A stretch of DNA of 64,000 bases from Beijerinckiaceae bacterium (GCA_009773635.1 WSYC01000011.1:51050-115049), one strand, 5' to 3'; shown: positions 35,937-44,537, counted from the first letter of the stretch. Numbers and translations are program-made. Notes: generated from the letters alone by a model not told the origin.

Positions 35937-36464
35937 TCAGACGCTGCGTTTCTGGCCGATATCGAGGGCAAACGGCACGCCCTCGAAGCAATCCGCGCCG
36001 CGCCCGATCGCCTCGATCGCGGTCACCATGCGCCCGTTGCGGCCGAGGATGCGGTCCGCCATCGTCACCAGATGCAGGTTCGGCGTTGCAGTGGGCGAGG
36101 CATCGCGGAGCGCCTGCGCCCAATCGGCCTCGCTCCGGTCCGGTCGCAGCGCGCAGGCGGAAATGAACGCTCCGGCGGTCGAGCGGCTGACGCCGGCAAA
36201 GCAATGCACGATCAGCGGTGTCTCGCGGTTCCAGCGCGTCACGAACGCCAGCAGTTGCTCGATATGGTTCTCGCTGGCGAGGACCTCGCCCTCTTTCGGC
36301 GCGATGATATCGGCGAAATCAAGCGCCAGATGCCGCCCGCGCGCGACAGCCGTCGGGGTTTTGACCTGCCCGATGTTCTTGATCAGCGTCACCACGTCGC
36401 GGGCACCGATTTCCTCTGCCGTGGCATGAAGGCGCTGAAGCGAACAGACGTGAATTCTGGGCAT
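35937..36464 (-). CDS. Dual-specificity/tyrosine phosphatase
   Basis: 175 residues. The active-site P-loop HCFAGVSRST (HCX5R) is plain, and IVHCFAGVSRSTAGAF is typical of dual-specificity phosphatases. No membrane segment. The substrate is unknown; the position between an HD hydrolase and a NAD regulator hints at nucleotide-related control, but that is inference. It is separated from the regulator by 12 bases. Confidence 0.85.
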   Translation of the reverse strand: MPRIHVCSLQRLHATAEEIGARDVVTLIKNIGQVKTPTAVARGRHLALDFADIIAPKEGEVLASENHIEQLLAFVTRWNRETPLIVHCFAGVSRSTAGAFISACALRPDRSEADWAQALRDASPTATPNLHLVTMADRILGRNGRMVTAIEAIGRGADCFEGVPFALDIGQKRSV

Positions 36465-36508
36465 CGTGTTCTCTCCCGGAAGGTGGATATCACTCTAGGG
36501 GCCAGCCC

Positions 36509-37165
36509 CTAGGGTGTCTGAGGCTGGCTGTTGCTGAGTTCTAGGTCCAGTGCGGTGAAGCGGTCCAGGAACAGGGTTTTCGCGGTCTCGATCGGGACCG
36601 GTTCCAGCAGCGCCAGCGCGGTTTTTCCAAGGCGAAACGGTTCGCCGAAAATCTCGCGGGCTTCAGCTGGCGAGAAACCTGCGAGCCGGGTGGCTTCATG
36701 GTAGGCGGCTGCCCGATCAGCCTTTTTCGCCAGATCCGTTGCGAGCTTGCTCATCGGCGCCGGCAATCCGAACCGTCGCATCACCGCTTCCAGAATGCGG
36801 GTTTCGGTCTCGCGATAGCCCTCGCCGATCATCGCCTTGAACGGGGAGATCATGTCGCCGATCACGTATTCGGCGGCGTCGTGCAGGAGAACCGCCATCC
36901 GCGTCTTGAGGCCGGCCTGCGGGCTGATCGCCAGCGCGATTTCCTCGACGAGAAGCGAGTGCTGCGCTACCGAATAGATATGCGGGCCGAGCGTCTGGCC
37001 GTTCCAGCGCGCGACGCGCGCCAGTCCATGCGCGATATCCTCGATCTCGATATCGAGCGGCGAGGGGTCCAGGAGATTGAGCCGCCGACCGGAAAGCATC
37101 CGCTGCCAGGCGCGCGGCGCAGCGCTCCGGGTAGAATTCGGATGTGATCTGGGGGGCGAGGCCAT
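36509..37165 (-). CDS. HD-domain hydrolase (YfbR-like nucleotidase)
   Basis: About 218 residues. The metal-binding HD pattern is seen as SVAQHSLLVEEIA (first His), LLHDAAEYVIGD (His-Asp pair) and a later Asp near DLAKKADRAAAYHEA. This resembles the 5'-deoxynucleotidase YfbR family. The ATG at 37165 is chosen; 37204 (MLASRRAKR) is an alternative. It is first of the HD - phosphatase - NrtR-like operon. Confidence 0.8.
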   Translation of the reverse strand: MASPPRSHPNSTRSAAPRAWQRMLSGRRLNLLDPSPLDIEIEDIAHGLARVARWNGQTLGPHIYSVAQHSLLVEEIALAISPQAGLKTRMAVLLHDAAEYVIGDMISPFKAMIGEGYRETETRILEAVMRRFGLPAPMSKLATDLAKKADRAAAYHEATRLAGFSPAEAREIFGEPFRLGKTALALLEPVPIETAKTLFLDRFTALDLELSNSQPQTP

Positions 37166-37243
37166 GGCTCCGGTTTGCCTTTTCGCGCGCCTGCTTGCAA
37201 GCACCGAACGACAATCGGGGTCAAAAACCCGCGCCCCCAGACC

Positions 37244-37588
37244 TTACGCGGCCTCAGCCTTGCTCAGGCTGGGGACCATCTCCGGGCACAGGATCGTCAT
37301 GATGGCTGTGAGCAGTTTCTTCGTTCGCGTGTCCGTCAGCGAGTAGTAAATCGTCGTGCCTTCACGACGGGTGCTGACGATGCCGGCCGCCCGCATCAGG
37401 GCTAGGTGCTGGGAGAGGGCGGATTGAGCGAGATCGAGCCGTTTCATCAGCTCGCCGACCGGGATTTCCCCGGACGCCATCAAGTTGCAAAGGATAATCA
37501 AACGTCTACGGCTGGCCAGAATACTGAGGAGAGTTTCGGTTTCTGCAGCACTTTCTTCAATCGATTCCATTATAAATAAAGGATTCAT
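37244..37588 (-). CDS. ArsR-family regulator with two widely spaced cysteines
   Basis: 114 residues. A winged helix-turn-helix: ILASRRRLIILCNLMASG, LDLAQSALSQHLALMRAAG, and the wing STRREGTTIYYSLTD. C34 and C101 are the only cysteines, 67 residues apart. BigR and SqrR, the persulfide-sensing members of ArsR, have a similar pair 66 apart. That suggests a sulfide/persulfide sensor, but no sulfur gene is next to it. The ATG at 37588 has GGAG upstream (TTTGGAGTTAATC), preferred to a TTG at 37642. The upstream region is AT-rich. Confidence 0.8.
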   Translation of the reverse strand: MNPLFIMESIEESAAETETLLSILASRRRLIILCNLMASGEIPVGELMKRLDLAQSALSQHLALMRAAGIVSTRREGTTIYYSLTDTRTKKLLTAIMTILCPEMVPSLSKAEAA

Positions 37589-37655
37589 GATTAACTCCAA
37601 ATGTAGCGCAGACAAAATTAGCATATAGCGCCGTGGAATCAATCACCTCTAGGTT

Positions 37656-38579
37656 TTAAACCGAACGGGTTACAAAACGAGCATAGTGAGGTTTTTCAAT
37701 CGCAATTGGCACGCCGCCAGATGAAACAACCTCGCCTGCAACAGCGGCTTCTTCCAGTCGATCCAGCCGGATAAAGCCTATCGATCGATCGCCAACACAT
37801 TCGCCGATCTTGCCCAGTATTTTCTCGCCGGCTATGATTTCAGCGCCGCTGAGCACGCCGAAACCATTGAGGAACCGGACACAAAGCGCGCGGGTTCTTG
37901 CCGTTCCGCGGTGTTCCATCCGGCTGACGATTTCCTGGCCGATGTAGCAACCTTTCCTGAAGTCCACGGCGCCGAGCTGGTCGAGGTTGGCTTCGTGCGG
38001 GAAAGTATCGACCGTCAGGTAATCGCGCCCCCCTTCGGGGATGCCCAGCGCAATCCGTCGCGCGTGATAGGTGGCCGGTTCGCCCTGCCGGAGATGCGCC
38101 GTTGCAGCCCGTATCGCCTCCGCGGGGCCATAGAGGCGCTGGCCGAGCGCGGAATCGCGGGGGTCGGGGAAGGTGTAGAAATCCTCGCCGGTGATCGCGG
38201 GGGCATCAAGGCAGGCGACGATTGCGGTTTCTGTCGGCAGGAGATCGATCGAAACTGCTGCCCGAAGCCGGTATTGCGTGAGTTTGCGGGCGAGTTCTTC
38301 CGCAAAAGCACGGGCGACATCGATGAGATAGAGCGGTTCATCGTCACTGGCGTCAAATACCAGCATATCCGCGATGATCTTACCCTGCGGGGTCAGGAGC
38401 GCTGCAAGCCGGCCCGAACCGGGCGTCAACCCCGCGATATCCGCCGTCAGGAGATTGCCGAGGAAATGGTTCGCGTCCGCGCCGGCAACGGCAATGAGTG
38501 CACGTTCCTCCAGCCGGATCGCGGTCGGCGTGGCGGCGGGGTGCGGGGCGGGTGAATGTCCGGGGCTTGTTTCGCTCAT
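37656..38579 (-). CDS. ygfZ: YgfZ/GcvT-like folate-binding protein
   Basis: 307 residues of the YgfZ family, which helps maintain Fe-S enzymes by a tetrahydrofolate-dependent route. The signature KGCYIGQE is present with its conserved cysteine. LIAVAGADANHFLGNLLTADI at the start is typical. The frame is open to 39227, but the ATG at 38579 (MSETSPGHS) leaves an 84-base divergent gap to pyrC. No other Fe-S assembly gene is seen here. Confidence 0.92.
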   Translation of the reverse strand: MSETSPGHSPAPHPAATPTAIRLEERALIAVAGADANHFLGNLLTADIAGLTPGSGRLAALLTPQGKIIADMLVFDASDDEPLYLIDVARAFAEELARKLTQYRLRAAVSIDLLPTETAIVACLDAPAITGEDFYTFPDPRDSALGQRLYGPAEAIRAATAHLRQGEPATYHARRIALGIPEGGRDYLTVDTFPHEANLDQLGAVDFRKGCYIGQEIVSRMEHRGTARTRALCVRFLNGFGVLSGAEIIAGEKILGKIGECVGDRSIGFIRLDRLEEAAVAGEVVSSGGVPIAIEKPHYARFVTRSV

Positions 38580-38663
38580 CCTGCGCAGATAAGTCCCATC
38601 CGGGCCTTGAGCAAGGGCCCCACCCGGATGATGATGCGGGAGCGACAGGAAGGAACAACCGGC

Positions 38664-40025
38664 ATGAGTGCGACCAAGGCTAGTGCGACCAAGGCTTTTG
38701 ACACCGTCCTGCTCGGCGCGGAAATCGTCAATCAGGATGGCCGCGCGATCCGCGATCTCGCGCTTTCCGGGAGGAAAATCGTTGCCATCGGCGCGCTCTC
38801 CGGCGCGAAAGCAGCCGAGGTGATTGACTGCCGGGGGCTCACGATCCTGCCGGGCGTGATCGATACGCAGGTGCACTTCCGCGAGCCTGGCCTCACCCAC
38901 AAGGAAGACCTTGAAACCGGCAGTCGTGCGGCGGCGATGGGCGGGGTGACGGCCGTGTTCGAGATGCCGAACACCAATCCCAACACCACTTCCGCCGAAA
39001 CGCTGGCGGCCAAGGTCGCCGCCGCGCATCACCGGATGCATTGCGATTTCGCGTTTTTTGTCGGCGGCACGGCGGAGAATATCGAGGAGATCCCGATGCT
39101 TGAAAAGCTGCCGGGGGCAGCAGGCATCAAGGTGTTCATCGGCTCCTCCACCGGCAATCTTCTGGTGGAAGATGACGAGAACCTCGCCAAAATCCTGAAA
39201 AAGATTACCCGCCGTGCTTCGTTCCACTGCGAGGACGAAGCGCGTTTACGTTCACGGATGGACCTTCGGGTGCCCGGTGATCCCTCGTCCCACCCGGTCT
39301 GGCGCGATGCGGAAGCGGCGCTGCTGGCGACGAAGCGGCTGGTGACGCTCGCCCGACGCCTCGGCAAGCGTGTGCACGTCCTGCACGTCTCGACCGGTGA
39401 CGAGATGGAATACCTCGCCGACCACAAGGATGTCGCGAGTGTCGAGGTCACGCCGCACCATCTCACGCTCTCCGCGCCCGAGTGTTACGAGCGCCTCGGC
39501 ACCTACGCCCAGATGAACCCGCCTGTGCGCGACAAATCGCATCAGGACCGCATCTGGCAGGGCATCGCCAATGGCGTCGCAGATATTCTCGGCTCGGACC
39601 ACGCGCCGCATACGCATGAGGAGAAGCATCACGCCTACCCGGCCTCGCACTCCGGCATGACCGGCGTGCAGACGCTGGTGCCGACGATGCTGAACCATGT
39701 CAACGCCGGCCGGCTGACGCTGGAGCGCTTCGTCGATCTCACCTCCGCCGGTCCGGCGCGGCTCTTCAACATTGCGGCGAAGGGGCGGATCGCGGTGGGC
39801 TATGACGCCGATCTTACCATCGTCGATCTCAAACGCCGCGAAACGATCACCGACAAGTGGATCGCCTCGAAATGCGGCTGGACTCCCTATGATGGCATGA
39901 GCGTCATCGGCTGGCCTGTCGGTACTTTCCTGCGCGGTCGCAAGGTGATGTGGCAGGGCGAGTTGACCGGCCCCGGCACCGGCGAAGCGGTGCGGTTCGG
40001 GGACGCGTTGCAGTCCTCGGCATGA
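38664..40025 (+). CDS. pyrC: Dihydroorotase (class I-like)
   Basis: 453 residues. Converts carbamoyl aspartate to dihydroorotate in pyrimidine synthesis. DTQVHFREPG is the place of the HxH metal motif; the first histidine is glutamine here. KVFIGSSTG (lysine is often carboxylated), SFHCEDEARL, VHVLHVSTGD and GSDHAPH keep the other ligands. This form of the enzyme is common in Hyphomicrobiales. The ATG at 38664 is followed by a 15-bp tandem duplication coding SATKA twice. azlC overlaps its stop. Confidence 0.88.
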   Translation: MSATKASATKAFDTVLLGAEIVNQDGRAIRDLALSGRKIVAIGALSGAKAAEVIDCRGLTILPGVIDTQVHFREPGLTHKEDLETGSRAAAMGGVTAVFEMPNTNPNTTSAETLAAKVAAAHHRMHCDFAFFVGGTAENIEEIPMLEKLPGAAGIKVFIGSSTGNLLVEDDENLAKILKKITRRASFHCEDEARLRSRMDLRVPGDPSSHPVWRDAEAALLATKRLVTLARRLGKRVHVLHVSTGDEMEYLADHKDVASVEVTPHHLTLSAPECYERLGTYAQMNPPVRDKSHQDRIWQGIANGVADILGSDHAPHTHEEKHHAYPASHSGMTGVQTLVPTMLNHVNAGRLTLERFVDLTSAGPARLFNIAAKGRIAVGYDADLTIVDLKRRETITDKWIASKCGWTPYDGMSVIGWPVGTFLRGRKVMWQGELTGPGTGEAVRFGDALQSSA

Positions 40026-40750
40026 GCGACACAGCCCCTGTAACCTTTACGCTTGCCGGCATCCTGCGTGGTCTCAAGCGAACCGCCGGGCTGAGCGTCG
40101 GCGTTTTCGTCTACGGCGCCGGCTTCGGGCTCATGGCGGTTCAGGCCAAGCTCTCGGCATGGCAGGCGGTTGCCATGAGCATCGCGGTGTTCTCCGGCTC
40201 TGCTCAGCTTGCTGCCATCGGCGTGCTCAACGCCGGGGCCTCCAGCCTTGCCGCGATGGCCTGGGCGCTGGTCGCGACCATCCTTGTCATCAACGCGCGC
40301 TACACGCTCTTCAGCGCCACGATGCGGCCCTGGCTCGGCGCGCTGCCGCCGGCCAAATCCTACGGCACGCTCTTTATTCTGGGCGACGGCAGCTGGATGG
40401 TGTCGATGGATGCCTACGAGCGCGGCGAAAGGGACGCCGGCTTCGTTTTTGGTTCGAGCGCAAGCGGATGCTTCGTCTGGTTTCTGGGCACCTGGATCGG
40501 TGCGGTTGCCGGCAACATCGTGCCTGATCCGCAGCGTCTCGGGCTGGATTTCTTCTTCGCTGCCTTCGCGGCGGCGATGGCCACCGGGCTCACCCGCAAA
40601 CGCGCGGATATCCCGGTCATTGTGCTGGCTGCGGCAATCGGCATTCTCGGTGCCGGGATGGGCGCCTATGGCTCCGCGATTGTCGTGGCCGGGCTTGCGG
40701 GTGGAGCGGTCGCCTGGCTGCGCACGCCGGCGGATGGCGCGACGCGATGA
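40022..40750 (+). CDS. azlC: AzlC family branched-chain amino acid exporter subunit
   Basis: 242 residues, hydrophobic. Large subunit of the AzlCD exporter for branched-chain amino acids and analogues. Typical segments include VFVYGAGFGLMAVQAKLS, AVFSGSAQLAAIGVLNAGA and LVINARYTLFSATMRPWLG. It starts inside the pyrC stop (ATGAGC at 40022) and its stop overlaps azlD (ATGA at 40747). It is tightly coupled on both sides. Confidence 0.9.
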   Translation: MSDTAPVTFTLAGILRGLKRTAGLSVGVFVYGAGFGLMAVQAKLSAWQAVAMSIAVFSGSAQLAAIGVLNAGASSLAAMAWALVATILVINARYTLFSATMRPWLGALPPAKSYGTLFILGDGSWMVSMDAYERGERDAGFVFGSSASGCFVWFLGTWIGAVAGNIVPDPQRLGLDFFFAAFAAAMATGLTRKRADIPVIVLAAAIGILGAGMGAYGSAIVVAGLAGGAVAWLRTPADGATR

Positions 40751-41049
40751 ACAACGGTGATTTTCTCATCCTGCTCGCGGCAATGGCCGTCAGTTCCTAT
40801 TTCTGCCGGTCCTTCGGTTTTTTCGCGATGCGCTTCGTGCAGATCACGCCGCGACTGGAGGCTGCACTCCGCGCGACGCCGCTGGCCGTGATGTCCGCGA
40901 TTGTCGCGATCTCGGTTGTCCGGGGCGGCCCGCCGGAATGGATTGCCTCGGCGGCAGTGGTGGCGATCATGCATATGACGAAAAGCGACATCATCGCGGC
41001 GCTGGGCGGCGTGGCCGTCATTGCGCTCCTGCGGACTGCCGGTGCATGA
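40747..41049 (+). CDS. azlD: AzlD family small membrane subunit
   Basis: 100 residues with about three membrane segments (FLILLAAMAVSSYFC, PLAVMSAIVAISVV, ALGGVAVIALLR). It partners AzlC. YFCRSFGFFAMRF near the start and the length fit AzlD. Start overlaps the azlC stop by four bases. Confidence 0.9.
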   Translation: MNNGDFLILLAAMAVSSYFCRSFGFFAMRFVQITPRLEAALRATPLAVMSAIVAISVVRGGPPEWIASAAVVAIMHMTKSDIIAALGGVAVIALLRTAGA

Positions 41050-41094
41050 TCCCGAGAGGGGAGATGCCCACGCAAATCCCGAGGGAGCAGACCC

Positions 41095-41418
41095 ATGTTC
41101 GAATGCAAGATCCCCGCTGTGCCGACGCTCCAGCAGGATGACGATACCGTCCGCATCACCCGTTACGATTTCGAGCCCGGCGCCGTCACCGGCTGGCACC
41201 AGCACGGCTGGCCCTATTTCGTGATCATGATCACCGAGGGCATCCTGCGCATCCACAACGGCACCGAGATCACCGATGTGCCGCTGAAACAGGGGCAGGC
41301 TTACATGCGCGCCGCCGGCATCACCCATGACGTGATGAACGGCTCCGACCACCCGATTGCCTTCGTCGAAATCGAGGTCAAGAAGCCCGAAGCGCTGAAG
41401 GGCATGATGCTCAGCTGA
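41095..41418 (+). CDS. Cupin-domain protein
   Basis: 107 residues, one cupin barrel. Motif 1 is GAVTGWHQHGWPYFVIMITEG with the metal-binding histidines; motif 2 is RAAGITHDVMNGSD. It is likely a metal-dependent small-molecule enzyme or sensor. It follows azlD by 45 bases, so it may share the transcript. Function unknown. A strong stem-loop lies downstream. Confidence 0.88.
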   Translation: MFECKIPAVPTLQQDDDTVRITRYDFEPGAVTGWHQHGWPYFVIMITEGILRIHNGTEITDVPLKQGQAYMRAAGITHDVMNGSDHPIAFVEIEVKKPEALKGMMLS

Positions 41419-41430
41419 AACCGGCCAACA

Positions 41431-41455
41431 AAAAAGGGCTGGTGAACCAGCCCTT
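41431..41455. terminator. Stem-loop terminator between convergent cupin gene and 89-residue gene
   Basis: AAGGGCTGG-TGAA-CCAGCCCTT. On the minus strand the arm is followed by TTTTTTG, a strong intrinsic terminator for the 41481-41750 gene. On the plus strand TGACTTT follows, which is weaker. It probably serves both directions. Confidence 0.75.
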
Positions 41456-41480
41456 GACTTTCAATCCGCGAGAGAAACGC

Positions 41481-41750
41481 TCAATTCTTCGTCGTGAGCG
41501 AATATTCTCCGGCCTTGATGCGCTCAGGCAGGCGCTCGGCGAATTTGGCCACGGCGTCCTCGCCATAGGTCATCACCAGTTCGACGAAGGCGGCGAACAG
41601 CGCGGCATGGGCGAGGCAATCGCCGTCGATGCCGTCGTAGCGACCTTCCGCGAAGGCCTCCGAGACATAGGAATAGGCCGCGCGGCGCTGATCAGCATAA
41701 AGAGAATCGTTCGATTGGCCGAGCTGGTCGATGGTTTGCACGTTACTCAT
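41481..41750 (-). CDS. Small conserved-looking hypothetical protein
   Basis: 89 residues. Acidic, without signal peptide or membrane segment. YSYVSEAFAEGRYDGIDGDCLAHAALFAAF and AKFAERLPERIKAGEYSL suggest a small helical protein. Function unknown. The ATG at 41750 follows ACAGG, and the terminator downstream confirms it as a transcribed unit. Confidence 0.7.
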   Translation of the reverse strand: MSNVQTIDQLGQSNDSLYADQRRAAYSYVSEAFAEGRYDGIDGDCLAHAALFAAFVELVMTYGEDAVAKFAERLPERIKAGEYSLTTKN

Positions 41751-41968
41751 CCTGTCCGGCCAGCCGGTTCACCGGGCAGCCCACTCATTTTATGGCGTCG
41801 AGGGCCCGATCTTGTGCCGGGCCTTACTTTCGATGGCGGTCCCCACCGCGCGTCCCCCCGGAGAGGGCATGAGGAAACCCTAGACCGGGCGCAGCGCGAT
41901 TGCGAGCCTTACGTTGAGAAAACGTTAACGCAGTCGATTGCCTTTGTGGATGACGCGATTTTTTCGCA

Positions 41969-42457
41969 TCAACTCCCGAAGCGCCGCTCAATGTCACGCG
42001 CGAGGCGCGCGGCGTCGCGCATCAGAACCTGGCGCGCCGCGCGGGATGCCGGCGTGCATTGACGATAGGTTGTCGAATAATCGGAAAATCCTGCGTTGAA
42101 CGCACCGGCCATTTTCTCGCGCACACCGGAGTTCTCGCCTTCGCTCTCGAGCAGCGCCTCCATCCGGGCGCGCCAGGGATTGGGGGTGACGGCGGGCGAA
42201 CAGATCTGGGAGATGAAGGCCAGTCCTCCCATCGCCTCGGAAAGCTCGACGAGCGGCTTTTCTTGCGCGTTTGCCGGAGCGGCAGGTGCTTTCGGCGCGG
42301 GTGCAACAGGCTCCGGCACCGCCTTCTTGCGTTGCACGGGCCGCGTGCGCTGTTGCTGTTGCGGCGGCTGCTGCTGCGCGAAACCTGTATCGACGGAGGC
42401 CGTCAGTGTCAGGAGGCCGAGGATGACCGCGCGGAGGACCAGGCGCGCCTTGATCAC
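41969..42457 (-). CDS. TIGR02301-family exported protein
   Basis: 162 residues. A signal segment (LVLRAVILGLLTLTASVDTGFAQ) precedes a Gln/Pro-rich linker. The C-terminal domain has LAFISQICSPAVTPNPWRARMEALLESEG and DYSTTYRQCTPASRAARQV. This family is restricted largely to Hyphomicrobiales and commonly sits next to a NUDIX gene, as here (4-base overlap ATGA). The role is unknown. Confidence 0.85.
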   Translation of the reverse strand: MIKARLVLRAVILGLLTLTASVDTGFAQQQPPQQQQRTRPVQRKKAVPEPVAPAPKAPAAPANAQEKPLVELSEAMGGLAFISQICSPAVTPNPWRARMEALLESEGENSGVREKMAGAFNAGFSDYSTTYRQCTPASRAARQVLMRDAARLARDIERRFGS

Positions 42458-42891
42458 GCGGCTCTTCCTGAAATCAGGTCGGCCGCCCGCGCCAGCACGT
42501 CGTGCAATCCGCGTGTCATCGGCAGATCACCGGGGGCGAAGGGGTCGACCCAGAGAATGTCGGAAACCTCGTCGGACAGCATCGCCTCGCCTGCACGCCA
42601 GTGGCCGGCAAAAGCCGCGATCACGGCATGGGCGTTCAGCGTGCCATCCGGGCCATGCTCGATATGCTCGACGTGATCGATGAAGCCGACGACATCGGCG
42701 ACGAGGCCGACCTCTTCCTTCAACTCGCGCAAGACGCCATCGCGCAGGGTTTCGCCGGGCTCGATCCGTCCGCCCGGAAGCGAGTAAAGCCCCAGCGCCG
42801 GGGCTTTGGCGCGCTGTGCCAGCAGCACCTTGCCATCGCGGAACACCGCGATGGAGGCCGCGAGCACGGGGCGAAGGGGTAAATGTGTCAT
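42454..42891 (-). CDS. NUDIX hydrolase
   Basis: 145 residues. The NUDIX box is seen as GRIEPGETLRDGVLRELKEE followed by VGL, matching GX5EX7REUXEEXGU. RPVLAASIAVFRDGKVLLAQR starts the fold. It is an ADP-ribose, NAD or nucleotide-sugar type pyrophosphatase; substrate not clear. The ATG at 42891 (MTHLPLRPV) is chosen. The stop overlaps the TIGR02301 gene start. Confidence 0.9.
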   Translation of the reverse strand: MTHLPLRPVLAASIAVFRDGKVLLAQRAKAPALGLYSLPGGRIEPGETLRDGVLRELKEEVGLVADVVGFIDHVEHIEHGPDGTLNAHAVIAAFAGHWRAGEAMLSDEVSDILWVDPFAPGDLPMTRGLHDVLARAADLISGRAA

Positions 42892-42904
42892 TATATTCCT
42901 GCTC

Positions 42905-42948
42905 GCATTTTCGGGCGCAAAACCGGTGCCCACTTTTGCTGAAAATGC
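42905..42948. repeat. RIME-like palindromic repeat
   Basis: GCATTTTC at the left end pairs with GAAAATGC at the right, with GGGCGCAAAACCGGTGCCCA in the centre. The ACCGGTKYCCACTTTT core is the hallmark of a palindrome family abundant in Hyphomicrobiales. It fills the gap between the NUDIX and SDR genes. Confidence 0.7.
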
Positions 42949-42951
42949 CCG

Positions 42952-43710
42952 CTAGACATGCTGCCCGCCGTTGATGTGCAACTCCGCGCCGGTCACATAG
43001 GACGAGGCATCCGTGCACAGGAAATAGATGGCCTTTGCCACTTCCTCGGGCGTGCCGAGGCGGCGCATCGGCAGCGTCTCGACGATCTTCTCGGTGCCGG
43101 GCGAGAGGATGGCGGTATCGATCTCACCCGGTGAAATCGAGTTGACGCGCACACCCATCGGCCCGAAATCCGAGGCCATTTCCCGCGTCAGCGCGGCGAG
43201 CGCCGCCTTCGAGGTCGCATAGGCCGCGCCCGCGAAGGGGTGGACGCGCCCGCCCGCGATCGAGGTGACATTCACCACCGCGCCCTTGGTGGCCTTGAGT
43301 TCGTCGATCAGCCCGCGCGCCAAGAGGATCGGCGCGAAGAAATTGACCTGAAACACCTTGGTCCAGTCTTCAACGGGCGTCTGGATCGCGGACATGCGCG
43401 CGCCGCCGGCGCCCTTCGGCGAGATACCGGCATTGTTGACGAGCGCGTGCAGGCGGCCATCGGGCAGGCGGCTCTTGATGACGTCGATCGCGCGCAGCGT
43501 ATCGGCGGGATCAGCCAGATCGACCTGGATATGATCGTCGCGCCCGCCATCCCAGGGGCAATCCTCGGGGAAGGGCTGGCGCGAACAGGCCAGAACCCGC
43601 CAGCCCGCCGAGGCGAACCGCTTGACGGTGGCATGGCCGATGCCGCGCGACGCGCCGGTCAGCAGCAGCGTGCGCTTCTCGGCGGGGGCATTGCTGCGTT
43701 GGCTTTCCAT
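42952..43710 (-). CDS. SDR family oxidoreductase
   Basis: 252 residues, classical SDR. TGASRGIGHATVKRF (NAD(P) binding), ALVNNAGISPKG, the active-site YATSKAALAAL and INGGQHV at the end. Substrate unknown. The ATG at 43710 (MESQRSNA) is chosen; the frame is open further but runs into pdxH. It lies downstream of pdxH on the same strand, separated by 49 bases. Confidence 0.9.
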   Translation of the reverse strand: MESQRSNAPAEKRTLLLTGASRGIGHATVKRFASAGWRVLACSRQPFPEDCPWDGGRDDHIQVDLADPADTLRAIDVIKSRLPDGRLHALVNNAGISPKGAGGARMSAIQTPVEDWTKVFQVNFFAPILLARGLIDELKATKGAVVNVTSIAGGRVHPFAGAAYATSKAALAALTREMASDFGPMGVRVNSISPGEIDTAILSPGTEKIVETLPMRRLGTPEEVAKAIYFLCTDASSYVTGAELHINGGQHV

Positions 43711-43759
43711 GGTGGTGCTCCAGTGCCCGGGGGGCAGGTTGGGCTGAGGTCGACTTGGC

Positions 43760-44362
43760 TTAAGGATAAAGCCGCTCGGTCTGAAACGGCAAATCGATGG
43801 CGCTGCGCCGGAAAACCAGCCGGTCGTGCAGACGGAACGGCTTGTCCTGCCAGAACTCGATGTAGAGCGGCGCGAGGCGGAAGCCGGTCCAGTGAGGCGG
43901 GCGTGGCACTTCGCCGAGGCCGAATCGCAAGGCTTCGCGTGCCACGGCTTTTTCGAGCGCGAAGCGGTCCTCCAGCGGGCGCGATTGCTTCGAAGCCCAG
44001 GCGCCGATGCGGCTGTCGCGGTGGCGCGAGGCGAAATAGGCGTCGGCCTCAGCATCGCTCACGCGGGAAATGGGGCCGCGGAACCGCACCTGCCGGCGCA
44101 GGGATTTCCAGTGAAACACAACCGCTGCCTGCGGGTTTTCGGCGAGCTCGCAGCCCTTCCGGCTCTCGGTATTGGTGTAGAAAACGACGCCTTTGGCGTC
44201 AAAATCCTTCATCAGCACCATGCGCACGTTGGGCAGGCCGTCCGTGTCAGCGGTGGCGAGCGCCATGCCGTTGGGGTCGTTGGGCTCGCGTGCACTTGCC
44301 TCGTCAAACCATTCACGGAAAAGCGCAAACGGATCATTTGTTTCGTGGGACTCACCGGTCAT
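43760..44362 (-). CDS. pdxH: Pyridoxamine 5'-phosphate oxidase
   Basis: 200 residues. FMN-dependent enzyme of vitamin B6 synthesis and salvage. [45 protein letters not shown] and [10 protein letters not shown] are family hallmarks, and the C-terminus [20 protein letters not shown] is conserved. The ATG at 44362 is standard. It is divergent from a lipoprotein gene. Confidence 0.95.
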   Translation of the reverse strand: MTGESHETNDPFALFREWFDEASAREPNDPNGMALATADTDGLPNVRMVLMKDFDAKGVVFYTNTESRKGCELAENPQAAVVFHWKSLRRQVRFRGPISRVSDAEADAYFASRHRDSRIGAWASKQSRPLEDRFALEKAVAREALRFGLGEVPRPPHWTGFRLAPLYIEFWQDKPFRLHDRLVFRRSAIDLPFQTERLYP

Positions 44363-44537
44363 TAACGCTTCCGATCTCTAATGGGTGCCGTTGTATCACT
44401 GGGGTCGCGTCGTGCTGCGTCGTGCAAGGTTCACATCAGGCCAGAAGGCCGGTCCGGGAGTTTCCCGGTCCGATCCGTTTGCCGGGCCTGATGACCGATA
44501 TAATGCGCCGGGCGCGTTGCGCAATCGGCTCCTTGTT

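Noticed and set aside
41906..41935. Possible CtrA site (TTAACG within an AACGTT repeat)
   Set aside because: The TTAA-N7-TTAA spacing is not present; only a fragment of the motif.
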